Positions 17,229 to 26,381 of a stretch of DNA of 64,000 bases are shown here, one piece after another. A program made the position numbers and the translations under genes. The stretch spans positions 153,419-217,418 of the forward strand of contig NZ_LTAO01000036.1 in the NCBI RefSeq assembly GCF_001590785.1, in the 5' to 3' direction. The notes under the pieces are model-generated. The model ran no database searches. It worked only from the letters and a program-made list of their open reading frames with translations, and was not told the origin of the DNA. Source of the stretch: Alkalihalobacillus trypoxylicola (GTDB lineage Bacteria > Bacillota > Bacilli > Bacillales > Bacillaceae_D). Position 1 is the stretch's first letter. Every line of letters starts with the position of its first letter.

Positions 17229-18281
17229 TTATTTTCCTGGATAAATCATCACTTTTATACTTTTCTCTTTTTCTGTTCTCGCTACTTCAATGGCTGTTTT
17301 AATTTCACTTAACGGATATTTATCGGTAATCACTTTTTCTATAGAGACTCCTTGCTGTCCTAGACTTTTGATAACAGCTGGATAAGTATTTACATATCGA
17401 AATAATCCCATTATATCGATCTCACTATCTATAAGAGAAAGCATGTCCATTGGAATCTTATCTTCAATAGGCATTCCTACGTAAACAATTCGTCCGCCTC
17501 GTTTAACGAACTTCACAGAATCACTCATCACTCTAGCATTTCCAGAGGTTTCAATCAATACATCGATTCCGTTTCCATCTGTCAAAAAATCTAATTGATG
17601 CTCGGTGTTCTCTGCAATCGGATCAATAACCGCCTTTGCTCCCATATCAAGTGCAAGCTCTCTTCTCGAAGCTAATACATCACTGGCGTATATTTCTGTA
17701 ATCCCAAATAATTTAGCTGCCTCAATGGTTAGTAGTCCAATTGGTCCTAATCCAGTAATGAAAATACTGTCCCCAGGCTGCACTCTACCTCGCTTCATCG
17801 CATGAAACCCTACAGATAAAGGCTCTATTAAAGCACCTTCCTCATAAGAAACATCGTCCGGTAATTTGTGAAGAAAGTCACTTCGCACGCTCACATATTC
17901 AGCCCAAGCTCCATCGACAGGAGGCGTTGCCATAAAGCTGACATCTGGACATAGATTATATCTTCCACCCTTACAATATTCACACTTCCCACAAGGTATA
18001 CCAGGCTCAACAGCAACCCGATCTCCTACTTGGACATCTTTTACATGCTCCCCTACCTCTACTACCTCTCCAGCTAATTCATGACCTAATATAAGTGGCT
18101 TCTCTACCACATATCTTCCTATTTTACCGTGTTCATAATAATGAACATCTGACCCACAAATCCCGATACAATATACTTTAACAAGAGCCTCATCATTTCC
18201 TGGCTTCGGAATATCAATTTGTTTTACCGTCATTTCAAATGGCTTTTCAAGTATAGCTGCTGTCATCAATGGTTGACTCAT
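17229..18281 (-). CDS. Zinc-dependent polyol (sorbitol/xylitol-type) dehydrogenase
   Basis: A 350-residue medium-chain dehydrogenase. Catalytic-zinc residues are in GICGSDVHYYEHG and GHELAGEVVEVG; the structural zinc has four Cys in CGKCEYCKGGRYNLC; the NAD loop is GLGPIGLL. The closest functional groups are sorbitol, xylitol and L-arabinitol dehydrogenases, which interconvert a polyol and a ketose in the cytoplasm. CCGGAGGGTCTAAC gives a strong ribosome site. It is a single gene with a possible cre box upstream, and its substrate is inferred only from the pentose-rich neighbourhood. Confidence 0.9.
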   Translation of the reverse strand: MSQPLMTAAILEKPFEMTVKQIDIPKPGNDEALVKVYCIGICGSDVHYYEHGKIGRYVVEKPLILGHELAGEVVEVGEHVKDVQVGDRVAVEPGIPCGKCEYCKGGRYNLCPDVSFMATPPVDGAWAEYVSVRSDFLHKLPDDVSYEEGALIEPLSVGFHAMKRGRVQPGDSIFITGLGPIGLLTIEAAKLFGITEIYASDVLASRRELALDMGAKAVIDPIAENTEHQLDFLTDGNGIDVLIETSGNARVMSDSVKFVKRGGRIVYVGMPIEDKIPMDMLSLIDSEIDIMGLFRYVNTYPAVIKSLGQQGVSIEKVITDKYPLSEIKTAIEVARTEKEKSIKVMIYPGK

Positions 18282-18346
18282 GTTAGACCCTCCGGTTTAC
18301 GTTGAAATGTTGTGTGTTATTTTAAAATCTATGATTCTATCTTACA

Positions 18347-18360
18347 TGGTAGCGCTTACG
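18347..18360 (-). promoter_or_regulatory. Probable cre box upstream of the polyol dehydrogenase
   Basis: Read on the minus strand, CGTAAGCGCTACCA matches 12 of 14 positions of the CcpA consensus and keeps the central AAGCGCT. It is 66 bases upstream of the start codon. Confidence 0.5.
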
Positions 18361-18462
18361 AATTCAATCAGTTAATAGTCAGAGAATTAAAAATGTTAAT
18401 GAGAAAGTGAGAATAATAGAAGTATCCCATTTAGAGGAAAATCTTAAATCTCCATAAAAAAA

Positions 18463-18499
18463 ACCGTCTTATTCAGGCGCTGAAACCTTTAAAGACGGC
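18463..18499 (-). terminator. Terminator of the aldo/keto reductase gene
   Basis: AGCCGTCTT-type and AAGACGGT arms pair around a GC-containing loop and are followed on the minus strand by a run of eight T. Confidence 0.75.
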
Positions 18500-18512
18500 T
18501 CTTTCTAAAGAA

Positions 18513-19457
18513 TTAATTTAAAATTTCTTCTATTTTCTGAATGACTTCATCCGCTAGGATTATGTCAATTGCTTTTACGTTTTCCTCTACCTGACTTGGT
18601 CTACTTGCACCAATCAATGTACTTGCCACATTCGGTTGTCTTAAAATCCATGAGAGAGCCAGACTAGGTAGCGTAATATCGAGTTCTTTTGCTAAGTGAT
18701 CTAATTGGTCGACTTTTTGTAAAACATCTTCATTAATCATTCCTTTGATGAATTGATTAATGGAGCTTTTCGAAGCACGACTATCCTCAGGAATTTGATT
18801 TCCTTTATATTTACCTGTTAACACTCCTTGAGCTAAAGGTGAAAAGACAACTTGACCAATTCCGTGCTTATCACTAACGGGAATGACCTCTTTTTCAATA
18901 TAACGATGAAACATATTATATTGTGGCTGATTGACGATAATACGGTCAAGTAAAAATTGATCAGCAATTTTTACCGCTTCTTCAATTTGAGCAGCACTCC
19001 ACTCACTGACTCCTGCATAAAGAATCTTACCTTGACGCACAAGATCATCTATCGTTCGTAACGTTTCTTCAACAGGTGTTTCAGGGTCATAGCGATGACA
19101 ATAAAAAATATCGATATAATCCAAATCCATTCTTTTTAAGCTAGCATGCACTTGCTCGAACACATGCTTTCTAGATAATCCACGGTCATTGGGGCCTTCT
19201 CCCATTGGCCAAAAGGCTTTTGTCGTGATGACATAAGATTCACGAGGATAGGATTTTAAAGCTTGAGACATCACACGCTCTCCTTTGCCACGCTCATACA
19301 CATTAGCTGAATCAAAAAAGTTAATTCCTAATTCATAAGCTTTATGTATCGTTTGCTCAGCTAATTGATCTTCAACCGTTTTTCCGTAGGTTAACCAGCT
19401 CCCTAAGCTCACTTCACTAACCTTCAAGCCACTTCGACCTAAATTTCTATACTTCAT
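18513..19457 (-). CDS. Aldo/keto reductase (voltage-channel beta-subunit type)
   Basis: A 314-residue NADPH-dependent aldo/keto reductase. The tetrad is visible as Asp and Tyr in FFDSANVYERGKGE, Lys in ITTKAFWP and His in IFYCHRYD. IGASRPSQVEENVKA near the end binds the cofactor phosphate. Start at ATG 19457 is chosen because GGGAGG lies seven bases upstream; the ATG directly before it is too close. A paralogue at 51 kb is very similar throughout. The physiological substrate is unknown; genes of this type often sit beside sugar operons. Confidence 0.9.
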   Translation of the reverse strand: MKYRNLGRSGLKVSEVSLGSWLTYGKTVEDQLAEQTIHKAYELGINFFDSANVYERGKGERVMSQALKSYPRESYVITTKAFWPMGEGPNDRGLSRKHVFEQVHASLKRMDLDYIDIFYCHRYDPETPVEETLRTIDDLVRQGKILYAGVSEWSAAQIEEAVKIADQFLLDRIIVNQPQYNMFHRYIEKEVIPVSDKHGIGQVVFSPLAQGVLTGKYKGNQIPEDSRASKSSINQFIKGMINEDVLQKVDQLDHLAKELDITLPSLALSWILRQPNVASTLIGASRPSQVEENVKAIDIILADEVIQKIEEILN

Positions 19458-19578
19458 CATGAATCCTCCCATTCGATATTTTTTAATCTAGAGCCCTTTG
19501 AAGAAAGTATAATGATTCATTCTATAGTTTTCAACGAATACCTCTTCAAACATTAGGAAAAAATTCAACTTAGCTTTT

Positions 19579-19692
19579 TTTAAAGGTGAGGAAGGTCTAG
19601 AAGGAGTTAACGGCTTCTCTAAAGATTATTATGCAGAAGTGTGTCCAATCCTTCGTTTCAATAAACAAACAGAAGAACTCAACAGATGTTAG
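19579..19692 (+). pseudogene. Possible gene remnant
   Basis: A 37-codon open stretch without a start encodes a soluble-looking peptide (FKGEEGLEGVNGFSKDYYAE then VCPILRFNKQ) and ends in TAG. It has no family I recognise. The upstream sequence is closed in this frame, so if it is coding it is only a C-terminal shred. Confidence 0.25.
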
Positions 19693-19740
19693 ATGCATGA
19701 CAGTCCACTAAGACTACATAGAGGTTATCTCCATTCAAAA

Positions 19741-19773
19741 AGGCCCCCCTTCTTATCAAAAAGAAGGAAGGCC
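19741..19773. terminator. Terminator-like hairpin after the remnant
   Basis: GGCC...TTCTT pairs with AAGAAGG...GGCC, with mismatches, around an ATCAAA loop. The flanks are not clearly T-rich, so direction is uncertain. Confidence 0.4.
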
Positions 19774-19891
19774 CATCGTGTATGAGTATGCACCTAGCAA
19801 GCACCATTAACTACTTAGGCGAAAAATCGGCTTTGTGTCAGCCCTTATGATTACACATGTAAATTAATTAGGAGGAAAACTTGTTGAATAT

Positions 19892-20197
19892 TTATTTATC
19901 CGATTTGGTTAATTGTTCAATTTTTTGATTTAAAAGATTGATTTGATTTTCCAGTTGTTTTAAACGGGCTTCTTGTTCTTGTGATTCTCTTCTGTCTGTA
20001 ATCGTGCTTTCAATCGCTTCATTCACTGCTAAGCTTGCGGCATAGGTTGCAATCGCATCACCAATAGTCGTAATAATCCCTCCAACTACAGCAAGCTTTA
20101 GACTCATATCTAAATTCAAATCATTCACGTCGTTAATGGGGTAATTATTGGTTACGTTATTCATTGGATAATTACTTCTTAAGTCATTATTCTTCAT
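19892..20197 (-). CDS. Small hypothetical protein with coiled coil
   Basis: A 101-residue protein in three parts: an Asn-rich polar start (about 1-30), a hydrophobic segment LAVVGGIITTIGDAIATYAA (34-53), and a charged C-terminal helix with heptad-like spacing (LKQLENQINLLNQKIEQL). ATGAGGTCGATTTA precedes the ATG, so translation is likely. I do not recognise a family with known function. One membrane-inserted hairpin plus a coiled coil would suit a small scaffold or membrane-peripheral protein, but that is a guess. Confidence 0.65.
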   Translation of the reverse strand: MKNNDLRSNYPMNNVTNNYPINDVNDLNLDMSLKLAVVGGIITTIGDAIATYAASLAVNEAIESTITDRRESQEQEARLKQLENQINLLNQKIEQLTKSDK

Positions 20198-20307
20198 TAA
20201 ATCGACCTCATCGCCTAGAAGTTAATACAATAGCATATTCATTTTAGGCTTTAGTCGTGCCTTTTTTAGTTAGGTAGTGTCATTCAAATTATAAGAAGTC
20301 ATAACGA

Positions 20308-20460
20308 TTTCCACTTTAGGTAGATGCTTTCCCAAGGGCTTGTCTTCAGCTAACTCCGACTACGCAGAGCTTCGTCAGAGTGGATCTTCACACGGCGCTG
20401 TTCCTTTGGGAGTCACTACCTACCGTTACAATCAACGAGTGATCTCATAAACATTCAAGA
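20308..20460. repeat. Dispersed repeat A, copy 4
   Basis: Core of the element, from CCACTTTAGGTAG through the ACTCCGAC/GTCAGAGT side hairpin to ACCTACCGTTACAATCAAC. Its 5' flank differs from other copies, which marks the left end of the conserved part. Confidence 0.85.
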
Positions 20461-20470
20461 CATTTTTTAA

Positions 20471-20655
20471 TGAAAACGGAGCGATTAGGTTTTTGATTTC
20501 CTCTTTAGGTAGTTGCTTTCCCAAGGGCTTGTCTTCAGCTAACTCTGACTACGCAGAGCTTCGTCAGAGTGGATCTTCAAACGGCGCTGTTCCTTTGGGA
20601 GTCACTACCTACTGTTACAATCAACAAGTAATTTTTCAAACATTTAAGACATTTT
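20471..20655. repeat. Dispersed repeat A, copy 5
   Basis: Second of two tandem copies in the same orientation. Substitutions (TAGTTGCTTT for TAGATGCTTT, CTACTG for CTACCG) lie outside the main stems or in loops. Confidence 0.85.
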
Positions 20656-20749
20656 TATAATGAATGTTGACTCATAAAAATAAACATTTGATAAGAAAAA
20701 ATGAATTATTTAGTAGAGTAGTTCACTGAATGAAAGGCTTTAAGCGCGA

Positions 20750-21295
20750 CTACAAAGACAAAGCTATCAGCTGTTGTCTAATGTTTTCGACTATCTCGTC
20801 AATGGGTAGAGAACCATCGACAATAAAATCAGAATTGGGTTTTGTTGAGACTAGCATATCAAGATAGCCACGCCTTCCTTTTAACAAATAATTTTTCATA
20901 TCTAATAAAATATCTTCGCTGGAAGATTGACTAAAATCCCTCATAATCCTTCTAGCCATAGCGATATCTAATGGAGTATCAATAAAAATCGTATAGTCGA
21001 GATAATCACTCACCTCATTATGAGTATAGGCAAAAGGATAATCTAAAAAAAGGTAATCCAATGGTTCACTGATTAAATTTTCTAAATCCTTCAAAAAGGG
21101 CGTTAAATTCCATTCCTCTCGATTTGCACCTCTGTCCACCCAATCTATGATATCTTCAGGTCCTTCCAAATCATAATCATCAAAAAACAGCGTTTTACTA
21201 TTCGGAAAAATCCTCTGTAACTTAGAAGTAATGGTTGTTTTACCTCCTCCTGAAACAGCAGCTAGTGCAATGACCCTCGGTCTTTTTTGATTCAT
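20750..21295 (-). CDS. P-loop nucleoside/nucleotide kinase-like protein
   Basis: A 181-residue AAA/uridine-kinase-like fold. The Walker A motif is AVSGGGKTTIT, preceded by RVIALA; a second acidic motif is FFDDYDLEGPEDI, and LFLDYPFAYTH looks like the Walker B strand. RRGYLDMLV and the C-terminal DFIVDG follow the uridine-kinase/AAA_17 pattern. It would phosphorylate a small molecule in the cytoplasm; the substrate is unknown. Start at ATG 21295 follows GGGAGGTTTTT. The same gene exists as a decayed second copy at 22.7-23.1 kb. Confidence 0.8.
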   Translation of the reverse strand: MNQKRPRVIALAAVSGGGKTTITSKLQRIFPNSKTLFFDDYDLEGPEDIIDWVDRGANREEWNLTPFLKDLENLISEPLDYLFLDYPFAYTHNEVSDYLDYTIFIDTPLDIAMARRIMRDFSQSSSEDILLDMKNYLLKGRRGYLDMLVSTKPNSDFIVDGSLPIDEIVENIRQQLIALSL

Positions 21296-21439
21296 AAAAA
21301 CCTCCCGACTTTTCATCGAATATTTACCGTCTATCTGTAATAAATAGTTTAACACTTTTTTACTAGATTGGGCTTTTTCAGTAATTCGAATTTCACACTA
21401 AAAGACTTCTACTACGGGTTCTATAAATTACTTCATCAA

Positions 21440-21668
21440 AATGAAATGAGGGTACAACGCGCATAAATGAAGAACTTTATATAGTTCCCCGCCTATTCGC
21501 TTTCCAAAGTCACTTCGGTGGGTTTGCGCTGAACTAACTTTTTTTTAAAGAGGATTTCGTTATTGCCACTTCCTCTCACTGGAGTCTCCGTGTCTTGTGT
21601 CTGCTAGCTTTCATAAAGAATCTATAAACTCAACAAGACCTTGCTTCTTTTGATAAGAAGAAAGGTCC
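21440..21668. repeat. Dispersed repeat B, copy 2, ending in a hairpin
   Basis: Shares GCTGAACTAACTTTTTTT, GGATTTCGTTATTGCCACT and GGAGTCTCCGTGTCTTGTGT with copy 3. It ends in a stem (GACCTTGCTTCTT against AAGAAGAAAGGTC, 21636-21667) placed just after the pentapeptide gene, where it could terminate transcription on the minus strand. Confidence 0.75.
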
Positions 21669-21688
21669 GAGTAAAGATAATTACTAAA

Positions 21689-22327
21689 TCATTTAATTTT
21701 CAATCCAAGTAAAGAGGCAAATTGTATCGCTTGATGAGTAGAGACGGTACATCCAGATACATTTTCAAGCCCAACCGTTAACGTATCAAAATGAGAGGAA
21801 CTAATATCGACCCCTTTTAAAGGGCTCCGTATGAAATTGGTCCCCGTTATTTGACAAGTATCAAAGAGCACTTTCTTAAAGCGACACTCATAGAAATCAG
21901 CGTTTAAAATAGAGCCATTCTGAAAAATGACTTTTTCTATTTTTGAATTTCCGAACATCGCCATATTTAAAATAGAATCAGTAAACTTCACATTACCAAT
22001 CGATGAATCAGTCAAAACGGTACCGAGTAGTTTACAATTTTTAAATGCTACCCTATGAATAGAAGCTTTCTGCATATTCGCATTAGAGAAATCACAATTC
22101 TCAAAATGGACATCGGTTAAATCAATTCGACTAAAATCGGTATTGGAGAAGTTCCCATTTTTTATGACCGTATTGTATAAGCGAACTCTTTCTAATTCTT
22201 CATTAGAAAAATCGGAATCCGTAATAATCGCACCCTCAATCTCTGGATCCAGCTCTTCCAAAATATCCGAAAAATTCTTAGGAGTTAAATTCTCTAAAGG
22301 TGAAATCTTAGGCTCATCTATTTTCAT
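21689..22327 (-). CDS. Pentapeptide-repeat protein
   Basis: Of 212 residues, about 45-195 form consecutive A(D/N)LxX-type pentapeptides such as FSNTDFSRIDLTDVHFENCD, which build a right-handed square helix. The N-terminal 45 residues are non-repetitive. Related proteins (Qnr, MfpA, YjbI) mimic DNA or act as adaptors; a specific function cannot be assigned. Start at ATG 22327 follows AGAAGGTTTTAATA. The gene lies upstream of the kinase gene on the same strand, separated by repeat B. A 3' shred of a second copy exists at 37.8 kb. Confidence 0.85.
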   Translation of the reverse strand: MKIDEPKISPLENLTPKNFSDILEELDPEIEGAIITDSDFSNEELERVRLYNTVIKNGNFSNTDFSRIDLTDVHFENCDFSNANMQKASIHRVAFKNCKLLGTVLTDSSIGNVKFTDSILNMAMFGNSKIEKVIFQNGSILNADFYECRFKKVLFDTCQITGTNFIRSPLKGVDISSSHFDTLTVGLENVSGCTVSTHQAIQFASLLGLKIK

Positions 22328-22440
22328 TATTAAAACCTTCTTTTTAATTTGAACTATAACATAATGAGGTTTTACTTGTAAGTTTATTAGAGGGAAGAAG
22401 AATTTTTTATAGAAATGAACCCCTTTCATCATTACTATCT

Positions 22441-22605
22441 TTTAATGAAAACCGAGCGATTAGGTTTTTAATTTCCACTTTAGGTAGATGCTTTCCCAAG
22501 GGCTTGTCGTCAGAGTAAATCTTCAAACGGCGCTGATCCTTTGGGAGTCACTACACCCGTTACAATCAAAGAGTGAATTCGCAAACATTCAAGACATTTT
22601 TATAA
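22441..22605. repeat. Dispersed repeat A, copy 6, internally deleted
   Basis: The element lacks about 36 bases, including the left arm of the side hairpin, so only GTCAGAGT remains. The outer stem is partly kept. This copy looks dead compared with the others. Confidence 0.8.
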
Positions 22606-22693
22606 TGAATGTTGACTCATAAAAATAACCATTTGATAGAGAAAGAATAATCATTTAGTAGAGAGGCTCGCTGAATGAAAAACCACAGCGCTA

Positions 22694-23093
22694 CTACAAA
22701 GGCAAAGTTATCAGCTGTTGCCTTATTTGATCTACTATCTCATCAATAGATTGAGAACCATCGACAATAAAATCAGAATTGGGTTTTGTTGAGACTAGCA
22801 TATCGAGATAGCCACTCACCTCATTATGAGTATAGGCAAAAGGATAATCTAAAAAAAGGTAATCCAATGGTGCATTGCTTAATCTTTCTAAATCCTTCAA
22901 AAAAGGCGTTAAATTCCATGCCTCCCGATCTCCACCTCTGTCCACCCAATCTATGATATTTTCAGGTCCTTCCAAATCATAATCATCAAAAAATAGCGTT
23001 TTAATAAATCCTCTGTAACCTAGAAGTAATCGTTGTTTTACCGCCTGAAACAGCAACTAATGCAATGACCTCGGTCTTTTTTTGATTAATCAT
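22694..23093 (-). pseudogene. Decayed second copy of the P-loop kinase
   Basis: The sequence follows the intact kinase at 20750-21295 closely but is broken. An 8-base deletion after RLQRI shifts the frame to a stop within two codons, the P-loop has lost one Gly (SGGKTT), and a deletion of about 46 codons joins NEVSGYLD straight to MLVSTKPN, between short YLD-encoding repeats. Compensating one-base changes near the start keep the first codons in frame. Start would be ATG 23093. It marks the left edge of the defence island. Confidence 0.88.
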
Positions 23094-23214
23094 ACTCTCC
23101 TAACTTTATTATGAAATTTTCTCCAAATCTTTTACGAATATTTTAACATGGTATTTTCTAATTTAGGCATTTTTCGGGTCCTATTGACTCAACAAAAGGC
23201 TTCTAACAAAAAAA

Positions 23215-23238
23215 CATAAGAGCTATTAAACTCTTATG
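23215..23238 (-). terminator. Terminator of the restriction operon
   Basis: CATAAGAG and CTCTTATG pair around an eight-base loop, followed on the minus strand by seven T. The stem includes the last codons of the LlaJI-like gene. Confidence 0.88.
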
Positions 23239-24530
23239 CTTTCTGTTTTATTCATTGATTCTCTATAATCAAACTTCTCCTTTCCAATATAACACCTCAT
23301 TGAAAAGAAAGTATTAATCTTTATCGCTTTAATATCTTCAAAATCGGAATTATTTTCAATGTTAACTTTTCCAACATATTTCATAATCTCTTTTTCACCT
23401 GATGGAAAGATAAACATATTCTCTACTTTTGTTATTTGCAGAAGCCTTTTCTTTAATCTTACATTAGAAAATTTTAATTTACTTGATTTTATATTTTTAA
23501 AAATGGTAAAAGCATAAAACATCTGTTTCACAATGTCATGCCAACCTGGTAAATTCTTGTTGATATCATAATACTTAGCATCTAAGATGTACAAAGCATC
23601 ATTTTCTATGTACATAATATCCGGTCTTTGCGATTGAACAATTGCATCTGAATCAATCTCCCAATTTATTTTTGGGATTAACTTTCTAAGACTCTGATAT
23701 TCGTTGTTAAATAATTTACTACAAATAGCTTCCCATACGTTGTAAAAATAAGGAGTAACCAAGACATCTAACTTATTTTCAACTTGTTCCGCTTTGATTC
23801 CACGAAGAAAATTAATCATTAAGTAGATAAGTTTTACTTCTCTCTCTACAAAAGTATCCCTCATTTCCATTTCTAAAAAATTCAAAGCATAATTAATATC
23901 ACACGGAAGCTCTATAACCCTTTTCTCAATTGAATAGTCGAATAACCAGCCGTAACGTTCAAAACTTCTATTAATACAATAATCATGTAACATCATTAAC
24001 ATGTGCTGCTTATCAATTGTTTTTCTATTTGAGATCGTATCCACATATACCACAGTATTGTCAGATACAATTGGTTGCTTTTTTACGATGGTCGATGGCC
24101 AATCGACATGTCCATTAAAATGGATAGACTTCAACTTTAATTCCTTCTGTATTAAACCATTTTGATTAAAATCTTCTATAAGATCAAAGGCAGTAACTAG
24201 GCTTTCTCTTTGTTCTCCAGTTGTTCCACCAAGTAACTGCATTTCAAGAGTATCTAATGTAGCCTCTTTTCTATATTTCATTAAGACATGTAGAAGAGTA
24301 ACAATATGCCCTCTACACTCATCATCATTTTTTGGGAGCAAATAACCTTTAGGAAAAACAATTATAAATTCATCCTTAAAAACAATAAAACCAACTACTC
24401 TAAATCGAATCTTAGGTCCATTTATAATACATAGTTCATTTTTTAAAAAATTATTTATAACATCCTTGGGGAAATCATTATTATAGTTTGTATACTCTGT
24501 ATATATTTTAAAATTCGATTTCAATTCCAT
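23226..24530 (-). CDS. LlaJI-family restriction subunit (McrC-like nuclease)
   Basis: A 434-residue protein of the LlaJI R2/YdjA type. The family signature NGHVDWPSTI is present (about residue 140). A PD-(D/E)xK nuclease site is visible as PDI at about 303 and DAKY at about 316. In LlaJI and BsuMI systems this subunit works with a McrB-like motor to cut unmethylated DNA. The motor gene lies 27 bases upstream on the same strand. Start at ATG 24530 follows GGTGGGATATAGT; alternative TTG and GTG codons overlap that site. Confidence 0.87.
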   Translation of the reverse strand: MELKSNFKIYTEYTNYNNDFPKDVINNFLKNELCIINGPKIRFRVVGFIVFKDEFIIVFPKGYLLPKNDDECRGHIVTLLHVLMKYRKEATLDTLEMQLLGGTTGEQRESLVTAFDLIEDFNQNGLIQKELKLKSIHFNGHVDWPSTIVKKQPIVSDNTVVYVDTISNRKTIDKQHMLMMLHDYCINRSFERYGWLFDYSIEKRVIELPCDINYALNFLEMEMRDTFVEREVKLIYLMINFLRGIKAEQVENKLDVLVTPYFYNVWEAICSKLFNNEYQSLRKLIPKINWEIDSDAIVQSQRPDIMYIENDALYILDAKYYDINKNLPGWHDIVKQMFYAFTIFKNIKSSKLKFSNVRLKKRLLQITKVENMFIFPSGEKEIMKYVGKVNIENNSDFEDIKAIKINTFFSMRCYIGKEKFDYRESMNKTESIRV

Positions 24531-24557
24531 ACTATATCCCACCAATTTACCTAAAAG

Positions 24558-26189
24558 TTATTCTTCATCTAATTCTTGAATTTCTTCTAACTCCATTTCT
24601 TCTTCTTCCAATATACTTTCTTTACTAATCATTTTATTTAGGTCATCAACAATCTCCATAATATCTACTTCATTGTAATAAGCATTAACAAGCTCAGAAT
24701 ATGTTCTAATTCCATCAACAAAAAAATCATTATGCTTATATCGAACAACATCATCCCATAGATATATTAATAATTTGGCAGCAACATTTTTATTATCTTC
24801 AATTTCATCAGGGCTAATAAAATATGGTCCAATAAGCCTATCTTCATTAATCTCAAGCTGCTTCAGCTTATTATTAATAGAAGCCAATAACATTCTCCAT
24901 TTAAAAGTGGCACCAGCATACTTAACTAAGATGTCCTCATGAACAAAGCCACTCTCTTTAATTTCCATATACTTGTATTTCCATCTCCGCTTAAATGCTG
25001 AATCTAATACAAATACACCTTGATCGGCACTATTCATCGTTGCAACAATATTCATATTATTAGGGATATATAACCCCTTACTTAGATGCTGAACGGTCCC
25101 GCCTAGAGAGCTCAAGTATTTTGCCAGTTCGACATTTGGAATAATTACATATTCACTTCTTCCATCTTTATTACGGTCCATCAGTTGAAAAATATCTCCA
25201 AATACAGATGGAGCATTCGCTCTATTTATTTCTTCTATTAACAGAGTAAACTGTTCTGTTGGATTCTCTATAGCCTCTATTAACACATTGATAAATGGTC
25301 CTGGAACATATTGATAATTAATTCTTGGCTCTCCAAGCGAAAATTCTTCCCCATCTACTCCGTATAGCGTCTCTCCTCTTTTGTATACTGGAACTGGCTT
25401 ATAACTCCCCACAAAATCATAATAAGAATATTCGGAATGAAAGACAACTCTTGTTCCATTAAAGAAATTTTTCTCCAGGTAGTTACTTTTTCCCGTACCA
25501 GGAGCTCCATAAACAATTATATTTTCAGCAACATGATTGCTATTATCAACAATATTACTTGCTTCATCAGCTCTTTGTTCTTGTAATTCTAATCCCATAG
25601 TAAATAATTGTTCGTTTTCTGCCATATAGCTTACAATTTGTGATACATAAGATTGACTAACATTAACTAGCTCTAACAAATTTAAGCAAGGCGAAACATA
25701 ATAGTCAGTTCTATCAATCGTTTTTTGCCCATACCACCAAGAATAATCTGTTATAAACGTTATAAGATAGTCCTTATTTTGCTGCTCGTTTATAAAATGT
25801 TCTTCTATTGCCTTATTTAAATTTGGAGTAATATCTTCAATCTCACTACCTTTCAAATCCTTTATTTCGTTCCAAAACGCTTTAGAATTGCTGAAATATG
25901 CTTCACATACATCCTCTAAACACTTCTTATACTTTATTAATTCTTTTACATAATCAACTACAAATGTCGCAATATAGAACCATTGGTTCGGGAAGAAAAT
26001 TTTATTTCCCGAATTTCGAATTATCTCAGCTGTATAATCATTGTAATGAATTGTTGCATCATTAGAATTTAATACTTCCGAAAATAAATCTTTAAAATCT
26101 CTAGGGAGTTTAAAATCTTTACTATTAAAATAATGACTATAATTATGTTTTGATTGATTTGCTAACTTATTTAAATCTCTGAGTTCCAT
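24558..26189 (-). CDS. McrB-like AAA+ GTPase, restriction motor subunit
   Basis: A 543-residue protein with an N-terminal region of unknown fold (1-215) and an AAA+ domain of the McrB clade. Walker A is GAPGTGKS (about 226), Walker B is LLIEEINRAN (about 318), and MNSADQGVFVLDSAFKRRW matches the McrB MNxADxS signature. The tail is very acidic. In this family GTP hydrolysis drives translocation before cleavage. GGGAGGAAGTT precedes ATG 26189; upstream codons in the same frame lack a ribosome site. It is divergent from the methyltransferase, as in many restriction-modification loci. Confidence 0.9.
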   Translation of the reverse strand: MELRDLNKLANQSKHNYSHYFNSKDFKLPRDFKDLFSEVLNSNDATIHYNDYTAEIIRNSGNKIFFPNQWFYIATFVVDYVKELIKYKKCLEDVCEAYFSNSKAFWNEIKDLKGSEIEDITPNLNKAIEEHFINEQQNKDYLITFITDYSWWYGQKTIDRTDYYVSPCLNLLELVNVSQSYVSQIVSYMAENEQLFTMGLELQEQRADEASNIVDNSNHVAENIIVYGAPGTGKSNYLEKNFFNGTRVVFHSEYSYYDFVGSYKPVPVYKRGETLYGVDGEEFSLGEPRINYQYVPGPFINVLIEAIENPTEQFTLLIEEINRANAPSVFGDIFQLMDRNKDGRSEYVIIPNVELAKYLSSLGGTVQHLSKGLYIPNNMNIVATMNSADQGVFVLDSAFKRRWKYKYMEIKESGFVHEDILVKYAGATFKWRMLLASINNKLKQLEINEDRLIGPYFISPDEIEDNKNVAAKLLIYLWDDVVRYKHNDFFVDGIRTYSELVNAYYNEVDIMEIVDDLNKMISKESILEEEEMELEEIQELDEE

Positions 26190-26298
26190 AACTTCCTCCC
26201 ACTTCTTAAACACCAACTTTTTTCCTATAATATACCTTAAAAGTAACTTTAAGTACAATTATTACTACTATACTCTAAAACATAAATACAAAATTACA

Positions 26299-26335
26299 TT
26301 GACACCCGAATAAACGTTTGGTAAAATTGTGTCAA
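26299..26335 (+). promoter_or_regulatory. Methyltransferase promoter inside an inverted repeat
   Basis: TTGACA (26299-26304) and TAAAAT (26322-26327) with a 17-base spacer form a near-consensus sigma-A promoter. TTGACAC and GTGTCAA flank it as a dyad. The encoded methyltransferase has an N-terminal helix-turn-helix and could bind here to control its own and the divergent restriction genes. Confidence 0.7.
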
Positions 26336-26381
26336 CAAAAGGACAATACGACCTAACAAATACACATTTGGAGTGTAGTGA

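Noticed and set aside
22143..22352. Open frame antisense to the pentapeptide-repeat gene
   Set aside because: Repeated coding sequence commonly leaves the opposite strand open; no start signal and no family.
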